64,000 nt of DNA. Source: Paraburkholderia sabiae. Its GTDB lineage: Bacteria > Pseudomonadota > Gammaproteobacteria > Burkholderiales > Burkholderiaceae. Made by a program: the position numbers and the translations under genes. Below the pieces are notes generated by a model that was not told where the DNA came from, made no database searches, and saw only the letters and a list, made by a program, of their open reading frames with translations. Where the stretch lies: positions 1,798,001-1,862,000 of the forward strand of contig NZ_CP125295.1 of NCBI RefSeq assembly GCF_030412785.1, written 5' to 3'. Shown in pieces: positions 51,341 through 61,571 of this stretch (position 1 is the stretch's first letter; each line of letters begins with the position of its first letter).

Positions 51341-52615
51341 ATGTCGAACGCCAACCCATTCTTCTCGCAGCCCCTCGCCGAGCGCGACGCAGCCGTGCGC
51401 AAGTCGGTCCTCAAGGAACTCGAACGCCAGCAGTCGCAGGTCGAACTGATCGCGTCGGAAAACATCGTGTCGCGCGCAGTGCTCGAAGCTCAAGGCTCGG
51501 TGCTGACGAACAAGTACGCGGAAGGCTATCCCGGCAAGCGCTACTACGGCGGCTGCGAATTCGTCGACGAAGTCGAAGCGCTCGCAATCGAACGCATCAA
51601 GAAGCTTTTCAATGCGGGCTTCGCCAACGTGCAGCCGCACTCGGGCGCACAGGCGAACGGCTCCGTGATGCTCGCGCTCGCCAAACCCGGCGACACGATT
51701 CTCGGCATGTCGCTCGATGCGGGCGGCCACCTGACGCACGGCGCGAAGCCCGCGCTGTCGGGCAAGTGGTTCAACGCCGTGCAGTACGGGGTGAATCGCG
51801 AAACGATGCGCGTCGACTACGACCAGATCGAAAAGCTCGCGCATGAGCACAAGCCGTCGATGATCATCGCCGGCTTCTCGGCCTATCCGCGCGAACTGGA
51901 CTTCGCACGTTTTCGCGCGATCGCCGATAGCGTCGGCGCGAAGCTGATGGTCGACATGGCGCACATCGCAGGCGTGATCGCCGCGGGCCGTCATGCGAAT
52001 CCCGTCGAGCACGCGCACGTCGTGACGTCGACCACGCACAAGACGTTGCGCGGTCCGCGTGGCGGCTTCGTGCTGACCAACGACGAAGACATCGCGAAGA
52101 AGATCAACTCGGCTGTCTTCCCTGGCCTGCAAGGTGGCCCGCTGATGCACGTGATCGCGGGCAAGGCGGTCGCGTTCGGCGAAGCGCTCGAAGACAGCTT
52201 CAAGACCTATATCGATAGCGTGCTGGCCAATGCGCAGGCACTCGGTGAAGTGCTGAAGGACGGCGGCGTCGATCTCGTCACGGGCGGCACCGACAACCAT
52301 CTGCTGCTCGTCGATCTGCGCCCGAAGGGTCTGAAGGGCACGCAGGTCGAGCAGGCGCTCGAACGTGCAGGCATCACGTGCAACAAGAACGGCATTCCGT
52401 TCGATACGGAAAAGCCGACGGTGACTTCGGGCATTCGACTCGGCACGCCGGCAGGCACGACGCGCGGCTTCGGCGTCGCGGAGTTCCGCGATGTCGGCCG
52501 GATGATTCTCGAAGTGTTCGACGCGCTGCGCACGCATCCCGATGGCGATGCCGCCACCGAGCAGCGCGTGCGCCGCGAAATCTTCGCGTTGTGCGAACGC
52601 TTCCCGATCTACTGA
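51341..52615 (+). CDS. glyA: Serine hydroxymethyltransferase
   Basis: A 424-residue PLP enzyme that exchanges serine and tetrahydrofolate with glycine and methylene-tetrahydrofolate. Segments seen: [18 protein letters not shown] (about 36-53), [12 protein letters not shown], and the PLP lysine Lys234 in [14 protein letters not shown]. Length and sequence are standard. It heads the operon for betaine degradation, where it would join glycine and one-carbon units from demethylation to make serine, so it is probably a second, catabolic glyA. Only 44 bp separate it from the dipeptidase gene. Confidence 0.95.
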   Translation: MSNANPFFSQPLAERDAAVRKSVLKELERQQSQVELIASENIVSRAVLEAQGSVLTNKYAEGYPGKRYYGGCEFVDEVEALAIERIKKLFNAGFANVQPHSGAQANGSVMLALAKPGDTILGMSLDAGGHLTHGAKPALSGKWFNAVQYGVNRETMRVDYDQIEKLAHEHKPSMIIAGFSAYPRELDFARFRAIADSVGAKLMVDMAHIAGVIAAGRHANPVEHAHVVTSTTHKTLRGPRGGFVLTNDEDIAKKINSAVFPGLQGGPLMHVIAGKAVAFGEALEDSFKTYIDSVLANAQALGEVLKDGGVDLVTGGTDNHLLLVDLRPKGLKGTQVEQALERAGITCNKNGIPFDTEKPTVTSGIRLGTPAGTTRGFGVAEFRDVGRMILEVFDALRTHPDGDAATEQRVRREIFALCERFPIY

Positions 52616-52659
52616 GCCGCGAACCGTCCGTCAAAAACCCCACAGCTACGGAGTCAACC

Positions 52660-53631
52660 ATGAGCAACCTGCACGACAGCAGCATCATCATCGACGGTCT
52701 GAACATTTCGAAGTTCGAGCGCTCGGTGTTCGAGGACATGAGAAAGGGCGGCGTCACTGCGGTCAACTGCACGGTCTCCGTGTGGGAAGACTTTCAGAAG
52801 ACGATCGACAACATCGCGGAGATGAAGCAGCAGATCCGCGAGTACAGCGAGATCCTGACGCTCGTGCGCACGACGGACGACATCCTGCGCGCAAAGAAAG
52901 AGAACAAGACGGGCATCATTTTCGGTTTCCAGAACTCGTATGCGTTCGAGGACAACCTCGGCTATATCGAAGTGTTCAAGGAACTCGGCGTGAACGTGGT
53001 GCAGCTTTGCTACAACACGCAGAACCTGGTCGGAACGGGTTGCTATGAACCGGACGGCGGCCTCTCGGGTTACGGCAAGGAAGTGATTCAGGAGATGAAC
53101 CGCGTCGGCATTCTGGTCGATCTCTCGCACGTCGGCGCGAAGACTTCTTCCGATGCGATCGCGTGTTCGAAGAAGCCCGTCACGTACTCGCACTGCTGCC
53201 CGTCGGGCCTCAAGGATCATCCGCGCAACAAGACGGACGACCAGCTGCGCGAGATCGCCGATGCCAACGGCTTCGTCGGCGTGACGATGTTCTCGCCGTT
53301 CCTGAAGAAAGGCCCGGACGCGAACGTCGACGATTATCTCGAAGCCATCGACTATGTGATCAATGTGATCGGTGAAGACAAGGTCGGTATCGGCACGGAC
53401 TTCACGCAAGGCTATAGCACCGAATTCTTCGACTGGATCACGCACGACAAAGGCCGTTATCGCCGTCTGACGAATTTCGGCAAGGTCGTGAATCCCGAAG
53501 GCATCCGCACGATCGGCGAATTTCCGAACCTGACGGCCGCGATGCAGCGCGCGGGCTGGAGCGAGTCGCGCATCAAGAAGGTGATGGGCGAAAACTGGAT
53601 GCGCTTCTTCGGCGAAGTCTGGAACGTCTAA
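52660..53631 (+). CDS. Renal dipeptidase-family metallohydrolase of the betaine cluster
   Basis: A 323-residue protein of the membrane dipeptidase (M19) family. Conserved stretches include SVWEDFQKTIDNI, VVQLCYNTQNLVGTGCYEP, VDLSHVGAKTSSDAI, SHCCPSGLKDHPRNKTDDQLREIADANGFVGVTMF and VGIGTDFTQG. The His of HDSSIIIDG replaces the usual DGHND metal motif near the start, so the metal site is altered. The same gene stands beside dgcA in Pseudomonas betaine clusters; its substrate there is not known to me. It may hydrolyse a betaine- or sarcosine-related amide. Confidence 0.85.
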   Translation: MSNLHDSSIIIDGLNISKFERSVFEDMRKGGVTAVNCTVSVWEDFQKTIDNIAEMKQQIREYSEILTLVRTTDDILRAKKENKTGIIFGFQNSYAFEDNLGYIEVFKELGVNVVQLCYNTQNLVGTGCYEPDGGLSGYGKEVIQEMNRVGILVDLSHVGAKTSSDAIACSKKPVTYSHCCPSGLKDHPRNKTDDQLREIADANGFVGVTMFSPFLKKGPDANVDDYLEAIDYVINVIGEDKVGIGTDFTQGYSTEFFDWITHDKGRYRRLTNFGKVVNPEGIRTIGEFPNLTAAMQRAGWSESRIKKVMGENWMRFFGEVWNV

Positions 53632-53664
53632 GTCAACCTGCAAAGACACAACAAGGAACCCGCG

Positions 53665-54198
53665 ATGCAACCGCAACTCCCGATCGATGTCGATCCGAAC
53701 ACCGGCGTCTGGACGACCGACGCGCTGCCGATGCTGTACGTGCCGCGCCATTTCTTCACGAACAATCACACGGCTGTAGAAGAAGCGCTGGGCCGCGATG
53801 TCTACGCCGAGATTCTCTACAAGGCCGGCTACAAGTCCGCGTATCACTGGTGCGACAAGGAAGCAAAGCAGCACGGACTCAGCGGCATGGCGGTGTTCGA
53901 GCACTACCTGAACCGCCTGTCGCAACGCGGCTGGGGTCTCTTCAAGATCGTCGAAGCCGATCCGTCGACGGCGCACGCAAAGATTGAATTGCATCACTCG
54001 TCGTTCGTGCTCGCGCAGCCCGGCAAGGAAGGCAAGCTTTGCTACATGTTTGCCGGCTGGTTCGCGGGTGCAATGGACTGGGTGAACGACACGACTGACG
54101 GCGGCAAGAACGCGCCGCGCGCGCAGTCGAAAGAAGTGCAATGCGCAGCCGAGCATCACGATCACTGTGTATTCGAAGTGTCGCCGATCGCTCACTAG
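53665..54198 (+). CDS. DUF5943/V4R-like protein of the betaine cluster
   Basis: A 177-residue cytosolic protein found beside the dipeptidase and dgcA in Pseudomonas-type clusters. It starts QPQLPIDVDPNTGVWTTDALPMLYVPRHFF. The second half (WGLFKIVEADPSTAHAKIELHHSSFV, CYMFAGWFAGAMDWV, QCAAEHHDHCVFEVSPIAH) resembles a V4R (4-vinyl reductase) domain, with the conserved Cys/His cluster at the C-terminus that could bind metal or a small ligand. Function unknown. It lies 33 bp after the dipeptidase and 55 bp before dgcA. Confidence 0.75.
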   Translation: MQPQLPIDVDPNTGVWTTDALPMLYVPRHFFTNNHTAVEEALGRDVYAEILYKAGYKSAYHWCDKEAKQHGLSGMAVFEHYLNRLSQRGWGLFKIVEADPSTAHAKIELHHSSFVLAQPGKEGKLCYMFAGWFAGAMDWVNDTTDGGKNAPRAQSKEVQCAAEHHDHCVFEVSPIAH

Positions 54199-54253
54199 CT
54201 GCTGATCGCATAGAGATAGAGCCTGAACTGAACACCGCCCGAGGTCGCCTGCA

Positions 54254-56317
54254 ATGCGTTACCCCAATCTGTTCAAACCTTTGACCCTCAACCAGCTGAC
54301 ACTGCGCAACCGTATCGTCAGCACCGCGCACGCGGAGGTGTACGCCGAACCGGGCGGTCTGCCCGGCGACCGCTATATCCGCTATTACGAGGAAAAGGCC
54401 AAGGGCGGTGTCGGCCTCGCCGTGTGCGGCGGGTCGAGCCCCGTGTCGATCGACAGCCCGCAAGGCTGGTGGAAGTCGGTGAATCTGTCGACGGACAAGG
54501 TCATCGATCCGCTGTCGCGTCTGGCCGAAGCGATGCATCGTCACGGCGCGAAGATCATGATTCAGGCGACGCACATGGGCCGCCGCTCCGCATGGCATGG
54601 CGAAAGCTGGCCGCATCTGATGACGCCGTCCGGCGTACGCGAGCCCGTGCACCGTGGCAACGCGAAGATCATCGAGGTGGAAGAAATCCGCCGGATCATC
54701 GCCGACTTTGCGACGGCCGCGAAGCGCGTGAAAGATGCCGGCATGGACGGCATCGAGATTTCAGCGGCGCACCAGCACCTGATCGATCAGTTCTGGAGCC
54801 CGCGCACCAACTTCCGCACCGACGAATGGGGCGGCTCGCTGCAAAACCGTCTGCGCTTCGGCGTCGAAGTGTTGCAAGCCGTGCGCGAAGCCGTCGGCAA
54901 AGACTTCTGCGTCGGCCTGCGCATGTGCGGCGACGAGTTCCATGAAGACGGTCTCGACCACGCGCAACTGAAGGAAATCGCTCAGGCGATGTCGGAAACG
55001 GGTTTGATCGATTACCTCGGCGTGATCGGCTCGGGCGCGGACACGCACAACACGCTCGCCAACTGCATGCCGCCGATGGCGCTGCCGCCCGAGCCGTTCG
55101 TGCATCTCGCGGCGGGCATCAAGTCGGTGGTCAAGCTGCCCGTGATGCACGCGCAAAGCATTCGCGACGCAGGGCAAGCGGAACGTCTGCTCGCCAACGG
55201 CATGGTCGATCTGGTCGGCATGACGCGCGCGCAGATCGCCGATCCGCATATGGTCATCAAGATTCGCGATGGCCGCGAAGACGAAATCAAGCAATGTGTG
55301 GGCGCGAACTACTGTATCGACCGCCAGTACAACGGTCTCGATGTGCTGTGCGTGCAGAACGCCGCGACATCGCGCGAAGCGACGATGCCGCATGTGATTG
55401 AAAAGACGCGCGGTCCGCGCCGGAAGGTGGTGGTGGTCGGCGCGGGTCCCGCAGGACTCGAAGCGGCGCGCGTGGCGCGCTCGCGCGGTCACGATGTCGT
55501 GCTGTTCGAGAAGAGCGATGCCGTCGGCGGGCAGATCATGCTCGCTGCGAAAGCGCCGCAACGCGAGCAGATGGCGGGCATCGTGCGCTGGTTCGATATG
55601 GAAACGAAGCGGCTCGGTGTCGATCGACGCCTCGGTGTCGAAGCGGACGAACAGACCATCATGGCCGAGAAGCCCGACATCATCGTGCTCGCCACAGGCG
55701 GTTCGAGCTTCACGCAGCAGGTGCCCGCATGGGGCGTCGAAGAAGGGCTGGCCGTCAGTTCGTGGGACATCCTCTCGGGCAAGGTCGAACCGGGTCAGAA
55801 CGTGCTGGTCTATGACGGCGTCAGCACGCATGCAGGCGCGGGCGTCGCGGATTTCATTTCGAGCCGTGGCGCAAAGGTCGAAATCGTCACGCCGGATGTG
55901 AAAGTGGCCGACGACGTGGGCGGCACCACGTTCCCGATCTTCTATCGACGGCTCTATGCGCAAGGCGTGATCCACACGCCGAACTACTGGCTCGATCGCG
56001 TGTATGAGGAAGACGGCAAGAAAATCGCCGTGATCCGCAACGAGTACACGGAAGAACAGGAAGAGCGCGCCGTCGATCAGGTCGTGATCGAAAACGGCAG
56101 CACGCCGAACGACGCGCTGTACTGGAAGCTGAAGAACGAGTCGGTGAATCGCGGTCAGGTCGACGTGCACAAGCTCTTTGCAGCGGAGCCGCAACCGTCG
56201 CTGTCGGAAGAACTCGGCAACGGTCGCTTCCTGCTGTTCCGTGTCGGCGATTGCATTTCGATGCACAACATCCACGGCGCGATCTACGACGCGCTGCGTC
56301 TTTGCAAGGATTTCTGA
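54254..56317 (+). CDS. dgcA: Dimethylglycine demethylase, flavoprotein subunit
   Basis: A 687-residue protein of the trimethylamine dehydrogenase/2,4-dienoyl-CoA reductase type. Residues 1-370 are an FMN TIM barrel (LTLRNRIVSTAHAEVYAEPGG, GIEISAAHQHLIDQFWSPRTN, VGMTRAQIADPHM). A cysteine cluster follows at about 348, 354 and 366 (CVGANYCIDRQY...LCVQNAA), where the second ligand of the usual CxxC is Ala. Then a Rossmann domain starts GAGPAGLEAARVA (about 396). With DgcB and the ETF it removes a methyl group from dimethylglycine to give sarcosine. dgcB starts 2 bp after the stop. Confidence 0.9.
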   Translation: MRYPNLFKPLTLNQLTLRNRIVSTAHAEVYAEPGGLPGDRYIRYYEEKAKGGVGLAVCGGSSPVSIDSPQGWWKSVNLSTDKVIDPLSRLAEAMHRHGAKIMIQATHMGRRSAWHGESWPHLMTPSGVREPVHRGNAKIIEVEEIRRIIADFATAAKRVKDAGMDGIEISAAHQHLIDQFWSPRTNFRTDEWGGSLQNRLRFGVEVLQAVREAVGKDFCVGLRMCGDEFHEDGLDHAQLKEIAQAMSETGLIDYLGVIGSGADTHNTLANCMPPMALPPEPFVHLAAGIKSVVKLPVMHAQSIRDAGQAERLLANGMVDLVGMTRAQIADPHMVIKIRDGREDEIKQCVGANYCIDRQYNGLDVLCVQNAATSREATMPHVIEKTRGPRRKVVVVGAGPAGLEAARVARSRGHDVVLFEKSDAVGGQIMLAAKAPQREQMAGIVRWFDMETKRLGVDRRLGVEADEQTIMAEKPDIIVLATGGSSFTQQVPAWGVEEGLAVSSWDILSGKVEPGQNVLVYDGVSTHAGAGVADFISSRGAKVEIVTPDVKVADDVGGTTFPIFYRRLYAQGVIHTPNYWLDRVYEEDGKKIAVIRNEYTEEQEERAVDQVVIENGSTPNDALYWKLKNESVNRGQVDVHKLFAAEPQPSLSEELGNGRFLLFRVGDCISMHNIHGAIYDALRLCKDF

Positions 56318-56319
56318 CG

Positions 56320-58239
56320 ATGAGCCCGGCGTTCCTCATCACCGCGCTGCTGTGGGTATCGGTTGCCGGCCTTGCGTTCGCGGTCGCAAAGCGGTCGGCT
56401 TACTGGCGTCTCGGACGGGCAACGGCAGCCGGCGCATTCGGCTGGACCAACCTGCTGACCATTCCGAAGCGCTATTTCGTGGATCTGCATCATGTCGTCG
56501 CGCGCGATCCGTACATCGCGAAGACGCACGTCGCGACGGCGGGCGGCGCGATTGCGGCATTCGCGCTCGTCTTCCTCAACTACGGTCTCGCGATCTATTC
56601 GCCGTGGCTCGACCGGCTGATCTTTCTGGCCGCGCTGATCATGCTGGTGGGCGCCGTGTTCGTGTGGCGCCGCCGTCATGCGAAGGACGTGCCCGCACGT
56701 CTGTCGCGTGGTCCGTGGAATACGCTGCCGTGGCTGCTCGGCTCGTTCGCGCTCGGTCTGCTGCTGTACACGCTGTTGCCGGCGTCGGCGATGTCCGGCG
56801 GACTCGCGATCATCTTCGCGGTGCTGATCGCAGCGGGCGCGTTCGCGATGACGTTCGGCGCAGCGCGCGGCGGTCCGATGAAGCATGCGTTGGCGGGTCT
56901 CTTGCACCTCGCGTTTCATCCGCGTCAGGAGCGTTTCGCGGCGCAAGGCGACGTGCGCAAAGAGCAGGCCGTTCCGCCGACGGCACTCAAAGCGCCCGCG
57001 CTCGAACAGAATGAATACGGCGTCGGCAAGCCCGTCGAATTCCGCTGGAATCAGTTGCTGAGCTTCGATGCGTGCGTGCAGTGCGGAAAGTGCGAAGCCG
57101 CGTGCCCCGCGTTTGCAGCAGGCCAGCCGCTGAATCCGAAGAAGCTGATTCAGGATCTCGTGACGGGCATGGTCGGCGGAACGGATAGCGCGTATGCAGG
57201 CAGCCCGACGCCCGGCATCCAGGTCGGCCAGCATGGCGGCGAGCCGCAGCGCCCGATCATTTCCAGCCTGATCGAAGCCGATACGGTGTGGTCGTGCACG
57301 ACGTGCCGCGCCTGCGTGCACGAATGCCCGATGCTGATCGAGCATGTGGATGCCATCGTCGATATGCGCCGCAATCAGACGCTCGTGCACGGCACCGTGC
57401 CGGGCAAGGGCCCCGAAGTGCTCGCGAATCTGCGCGAGACAGGCACGATGGGCGGCTATGACAAGGCGGCGCGCTACGACTGGTCGGTCGATCTGAGTTC
57501 ACCTATCGCGCAGCCTGGCAAGCCCGTCGACGTGCTGCTCGTCGCCGGCGAAGGCGCGTTCGACATGCGCTATCAGCGCACGCTGCGCTCGCTCGTCAAG
57601 GTGCTGAACAAGGCGGGCGTCAACTACGCGGTGCTCGGCGCGCAGGAAACGGATACGGGCGACGTCGCGCGCCGTCTCGGCGACGAAGCTACATTCCAGC
57701 GTATGGCGAAGCAGATGATGGGCACGCTGGCCGCGCTGAATTTCAAGCGCATCGTCACCGCCGATCCGCACGTGATGCACAGCCTGCGCAACGAATATCG
57801 CGCGCTCGGCGGTCGTTACGACGTGCTGCATCACACGACGTTCCTCGCGGAACTGGTCGCGAGCGGCAAGCTGGCGCCGAAGGCTGTCGCCGCGTTCAAC
57901 GACAAGAAGATCACGTATCACGATCCGTGCTATCTGGGCCGCTACAACGGCGAAACGGAAGCGCCGCGCCAGTTGCTGAAGACGATCGGCATCAAGGTCG
58001 TCGAGATGGAACGCAATGGCAAGCGTGGACGTTGCTGCGGCGGTGGCGGCGGTGCGCCGCTGACGGATATTCCCGGCAAGCAGCGCATTCCCGATATCCG
58101 CATCAACGATGCGCGCTCGATCGGCGCGGACGTGGTCGCGGTGGGTTGCCCGAACTGCACGGCGATGCTCGAAGGCGTGGTCGGTCCGCGTCCGGAAGTG
58201 CTCGATGTTGCCGAACTCGTCGCCGCGGCGCTGGAGTGA
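56320..58239 (+). CDS. dgcB: Dimethylglycine demethylase, membrane iron-sulfur subunit
   Basis: A 639-residue membrane protein. About five hydrophobic helices occupy 1-190 (MSPAFLITALLWVSVAGLAFAV, TAGGAIAAFALVFLNYGLAIY, LIFLAALIMLVGAVFVW, LLGSFALGLLLYTLLPA, GLAIIFAVLIAAGAFAMTFG). Two [4Fe-4S] motifs follow: CVQCGKCEAACP (about 252-263) and CTTCRACVHECP (about 326-337). Cys-rich CCG domains come next, with RCCGGGGGAPLTD near 570 and CPNCTAMLEG near the end. It resembles HdrD/GlcF-type electron carriers and passes electrons to the quinone pool or the ETF. Confidence 0.92.
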   Translation: MSPAFLITALLWVSVAGLAFAVAKRSAYWRLGRATAAGAFGWTNLLTIPKRYFVDLHHVVARDPYIAKTHVATAGGAIAAFALVFLNYGLAIYSPWLDRLIFLAALIMLVGAVFVWRRRHAKDVPARLSRGPWNTLPWLLGSFALGLLLYTLLPASAMSGGLAIIFAVLIAAGAFAMTFGAARGGPMKHALAGLLHLAFHPRQERFAAQGDVRKEQAVPPTALKAPALEQNEYGVGKPVEFRWNQLLSFDACVQCGKCEAACPAFAAGQPLNPKKLIQDLVTGMVGGTDSAYAGSPTPGIQVGQHGGEPQRPIISSLIEADTVWSCTTCRACVHECPMLIEHVDAIVDMRRNQTLVHGTVPGKGPEVLANLRETGTMGGYDKAARYDWSVDLSSPIAQPGKPVDVLLVAGEGAFDMRYQRTLRSLVKVLNKAGVNYAVLGAQETDTGDVARRLGDEATFQRMAKQMMGTLAALNFKRIVTADPHVMHSLRNEYRALGGRYDVLHHTTFLAELVASGKLAPKAVAAFNDKKITYHDPCYLGRYNGETEAPRQLLKTIGIKVVEMERNGKRGRCCGGGGGAPLTDIPGKQRIPDIRINDARSIGADVVAVGCPNCTAMLEGVVGPRPEVLDVAELVAAALE

Positions 58240-58242
58240 ACG

Positions 58243-59421
58243 ATGAATACGACCATCAAACGTATCGATCCGCGCCGGCCATTCGTCATCACGGCAGCAG
58301 GGCTGAAGCGCATCACGCTCGGCGCGGAACATGTGGCGGGCGCGTCGTATGACCACGCGCTGCAGGCCGGCGCGCATGGCCACGCCGCAGCCAAAACGCT
58401 GCGCACGACGCAAACGCCGCAACACACGCTGCTCGTCGTCGCGCACAGCGACCGCGGCGGTCTCGACGATCACACGCGTCAGGCGCTCGCCGCTGCCGCG
58501 CTGATCGCGGACGCGACGACGCAGGTCGCATTGCTCGTGCTGGGCGAACTGAAGGACGACGCCGCCGCGCTCGGCGCAGACAAGGTGATCGAACTGCCTT
58601 CGTTCGACCGACGCACGTTCGCGCCGGAACGCGAAGTGCAGGCCGTCGCGGCCTGTGTCGCGCAACTTGCGCCCGCGCATATTTTCATGCCCGACAACGC
58701 GACGGGCGACGGCGATCTCGGACGTCGCTACGCCGCGCTCGCGGGCGCCAGCATCGCGACGCATGTCGTGCAGATCGACGGGAAGGAAGTGTCGACGTAT
58801 GCGCAGGCGAAGAAGGCCTATGCGACGCGCGCGCTTCCCGACGTGATCCTGCTGGCGGCGGGCGCAGTCGATACGCGGCTGCCGTTCGTCGGCGCAGGCG
58901 AGCGGCTCGATGTGCCGGCGCTCGCGCAACTGAACGAGGCATCGACGGGCGCCTATCGCGATCTCGGCATCGAGGAAATCGACGCCGCGCAGGTGGCGCT
59001 GGAAGAAGCCGACTTCATCGTATCGGCGGGCAACGGCGTGACGGATGTCGCGGCGTTCGAAAAGCTCGCGAGCACGTTCGGCGCGGCGATCGGCGCGAGC
59101 CGCGTCGCCGTCGACAACGGCATGTTCACGCGCGACAAGCAGATCGGCGCGACGGGCAAGACCGTCGAAGCGAGCGTCTATATCGCGTTCGGCATTTCGG
59201 GCGCCGTGCAGCACTTGCAGGGCATCAAGGATTGCCGCCATGTGATCGCGGTGAACCTGGACGGCAGCGCGCCCATCGTCAAGCGCGCGAACCTGACGAT
59301 CATCGGCGATACGCAGGCGACCATCGCGTCGCTGATCGACGAGATCGATCGCGCCCGCTCGGGCCGTGGCGCCGCCGCTACGCCCCTTGCTCATACGATC
59401 GTCGAAGGAGTCGCGGCATGA
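58243..59421 (+). CDS. etfA: Electron transfer flavoprotein alpha subunit of the betaine operon
   Basis: A 392-residue ETF alpha chain. The C-terminal FAD domain is clear: VSAGNGVTDVAAFEKLASTFGAAIGASRVAVDNGM, GATGKTVEASVYIAFGISGAVQHLQGIKDCRHVIAVNLDGSAPI. The N-terminal part is longer than housekeeping ETF alpha (about 310 residues). It overlaps etfB by 4 bp. Position after dgcB suggests a dedicated ETF that takes electrons from dimethylglycine demethylation, as in Pseudomonas. Confidence 0.9.
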   Translation: MNTTIKRIDPRRPFVITAAGLKRITLGAEHVAGASYDHALQAGAHGHAAAKTLRTTQTPQHTLLVVAHSDRGGLDDHTRQALAAAALIADATTQVALLVLGELKDDAAALGADKVIELPSFDRRTFAPEREVQAVAACVAQLAPAHIFMPDNATGDGDLGRRYAALAGASIATHVVQIDGKEVSTYAQAKKAYATRALPDVILLAAGAVDTRLPFVGAGERLDVPALAQLNEASTGAYRDLGIEEIDAAQVALEEADFIVSAGNGVTDVAAFEKLASTFGAAIGASRVAVDNGMFTRDKQIGATGKTVEASVYIAFGISGAVQHLQGIKDCRHVIAVNLDGSAPIVKRANLTIIGDTQATIASLIDEIDRARSGRGAAATPLAHTIVEGVAA

Positions 59422-60197
59422 ACGGCAAGCTCGAAAAAATCGCGGTGCTCGTGTCGGTCGGCAAGCACCCTGTGAGCGGCGTCGCGCGCTATAGCCGCAA
59501 CGATGCCGCCGCGCTCGAAATCGGCCGTCAACTGTCGAGCCAGCACGCGGCGCGGCTGGATGTGCTGCATGCGGGCGATCCGGGTAATCCCGCACTCGAA
59601 GAGTATCTGGCGCTCGGCGCGGAACGCGTCGACGTGCTGACCTGCGGTGCTGACGGCGACGCCGTGAGCCTGCTTGCGGCGCGCCTGAAAGGCTACGACC
59701 TGGTGTTGACGGGTACCTGCGCGGAAGGCGCGTTCGACAGCGGCATGCTGCCTTACCGTCTCGCCGATGCGTTGTCCGTTCCCCTCGTCGGCACGGCCGT
59801 CGATGTGACCGTGGCAGGCGGCCGCGCGACGGTGCGGCAATTCTTGCCGAAAGGCGTGCGCCGTCGCGTGGAAGTCGCGCTGCCCGCCGTCGTCGCGGTA
59901 CATCCGCTCGCCGGCGTGACGCCGCGCTATGCCTACGCGCGCCTGCGCGCGGGGTCGATCCAGCCGCAACGCACGGAAGCGGTCAGCGACTCGGAATCGG
60001 CGCAATGGAAGGTCGCGCCCGTCACGCGCAAACCGGTCCGGCTCGCGGCCGCCGAAAAGCGCTCGGGACACGCCCGCATGCTGTCCGCGACGACCACGGA
60101 AAGCCGCGGCGGAAGCGTCGTAATTGAAGGGACTTCGGTCGAAAAAGCACAAGTGATACTCGATTATTTGCGCGAGCATCAACTCATCGATTACTGA
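59418..60197 (+). CDS. etfB: Electron transfer flavoprotein beta subunit of the betaine operon
   Basis: A 259-residue ETF beta chain. Seen: IAVLVSVGKHPVSGVARYSRNDAAALEIGRQL, YDLVLTGTCAEGAFDSGMLPYRLADALSVPLVGTAVDV (AMP/adenine region), and a Lys/Arg-rich C-terminus ending in VEKAQVILDYLREHQLIDY. It starts inside the last codons of etfA (ATGA overlap), so the two subunits are coupled in translation. Diverged from housekeeping EtfB, consistent with a pathway-specific role. Confidence 0.88.
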   Translation: MNGKLEKIAVLVSVGKHPVSGVARYSRNDAAALEIGRQLSSQHAARLDVLHAGDPGNPALEEYLALGAERVDVLTCGADGDAVSLLAARLKGYDLVLTGTCAEGAFDSGMLPYRLADALSVPLVGTAVDVTVAGGRATVRQFLPKGVRRRVEVALPAVVAVHPLAGVTPRYAYARLRAGSIQPQRTEAVSDSESAQWKVAPVTRKPVRLAAAEKRSGHARMLSATTTESRGGSVVIEGTSVEKAQVILDYLREHQLIDY

Positions 60198-60238
60198 TTT
60201 GCGCCGCACCCACACGGCCTCGCAAACCCGGAGCACAC

Positions 60239-61519
60239 ATGAAAGTATCGGCAGACATTCAGGCGCTCGTCGATCGGCGCAAGAACGGTTACAGCCTCGA
60301 AGCGCCGTTCTATCTGAGCGATGAAATCTTCAAGCTCGATATGGATGCGATTTTCCGTCAACACTGGATTCAGGTCGCCGTCGAACCCGACGTTCCCGAA
60401 CCGGGCGATTACGTGACCGTCGAGCTGGGCCACGATTCGATCCTGATCGTGCGCGACGACGACATGCAGGTGCGCGCATTTCACAACGTGTGCCGCCATC
60501 GCGGCGCGCGCCTGTGCAACGAAGATAAAGGCTCCGTCGGCAATATCGTGTGCCCGTATCACAGCTGGACGTACAACCTGTCGGGCGATCTGATGTTCGC
60601 CGAGCACATGGGCGAACAGTTCGACCGCTGCAAGCACAGCCTGAAGAGCGTGCACGTCGAGAACCTCGCGGGCCTGATTTTCGTGTGTCTCGCCGAAACG
60701 CCGCCCGTCGATTTCGCCGTGATGCGCGCCGCGATGGAACCGTATCTGCTGCCCCACGATCTGCCGAACTGCAAGATCGCCGCGCAGATCGACATCATCG
60801 AAAAGGGCAACTGGAAGCTCACGATGGAGAACAACCGCGAGTGCTACCACTGCGTCGCGAACCATCCGGAACTGACCATTTCTCTCTACGAATACGGCTT
60901 CGGATATCAGCGTTCGCCCGCGAACGCCGAGGGCATGGATGCGTTCGAGCGCACCTGCATCGAGCGTACGAAGGAATGGGAGGAAATGAACCTGCCTTCC
61001 GTCGAAATCGATCGTCTGTCGGATGTGACGGGTTTCCGCACGCAGCGCCTGCCGCTCGATCGCAGCGGCGAATCGCAGACGCTCGACGCGAAGGTCGCGT
61101 CGAAGAAGCTGCTTGGCGAATTCCGGCAAGCGGACCTGGGCGGCCTGTCGTTCTGGACGCAGCCTAATTCGTGGCATCACTTCATGAGCGATCACATCGT
61201 GACGTTCTCGGTGATTCCGTTGTCGGCAGGCGAAACGCTGGTGCGCACGAAGTGGCTCGTGCACAAGGACGCGCAAGAAGGCGTGGATTACGACGTCGCG
61301 AATCTGACGGCCGTGTGGAACGCGACCAACGACCAGGACCGCGCGCTCGTCGAATTCTCGCAGCGCGGCGCGTCCAGCAGCGCGTACGAGCCGGGTCCGT
61401 ATTCGCCGTTCACGGAAGGGCTCGTCGAGAAGTTCAGCGACTGGTATGTGCGGCGCGTGGCTGCGCATATCGACAGCTCGGCTTCGGAGCCGCGCACGTT
61501 CAACATCAAGGCCGTTTGA
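60239..61519 (+). CDS. gbcA: Glycine betaine monooxygenase, Rieske oxygenase subunit
   Basis: A 426-residue Rieske non-heme iron oxygenase that demethylates glycine betaine to dimethylglycine and formaldehyde. Rieske [2Fe-2S] ligands are Cys85/His87 (CRHRGARLC) and Cys105/His108 (CPYHSWTYN). The mononuclear iron site lies in ENNRECYHCVANHPEL. Length and sequence fit the GbcA/stachydrine demethylase group. gbcB, its reductase, follows 52 bp later. Confidence 0.95.
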   Translation: MKVSADIQALVDRRKNGYSLEAPFYLSDEIFKLDMDAIFRQHWIQVAVEPDVPEPGDYVTVELGHDSILIVRDDDMQVRAFHNVCRHRGARLCNEDKGSVGNIVCPYHSWTYNLSGDLMFAEHMGEQFDRCKHSLKSVHVENLAGLIFVCLAETPPVDFAVMRAAMEPYLLPHDLPNCKIAAQIDIIEKGNWKLTMENNRECYHCVANHPELTISLYEYGFGYQRSPANAEGMDAFERTCIERTKEWEEMNLPSVEIDRLSDVTGFRTQRLPLDRSGESQTLDAKVASKKLLGEFRQADLGGLSFWTQPNSWHHFMSDHIVTFSVIPLSAGETLVRTKWLVHKDAQEGVDYDVANLTAVWNATNDQDRALVEFSQRGASSSAYEPGPYSPFTEGLVEKFSDWYVRRVAAHIDSSASEPRTFNIKAV

Positions 61520-61571
61520 ACGCGCCTTCAGACAAGACCGACCGGATGCCTGGCGGCAAATGGAGCAAGCA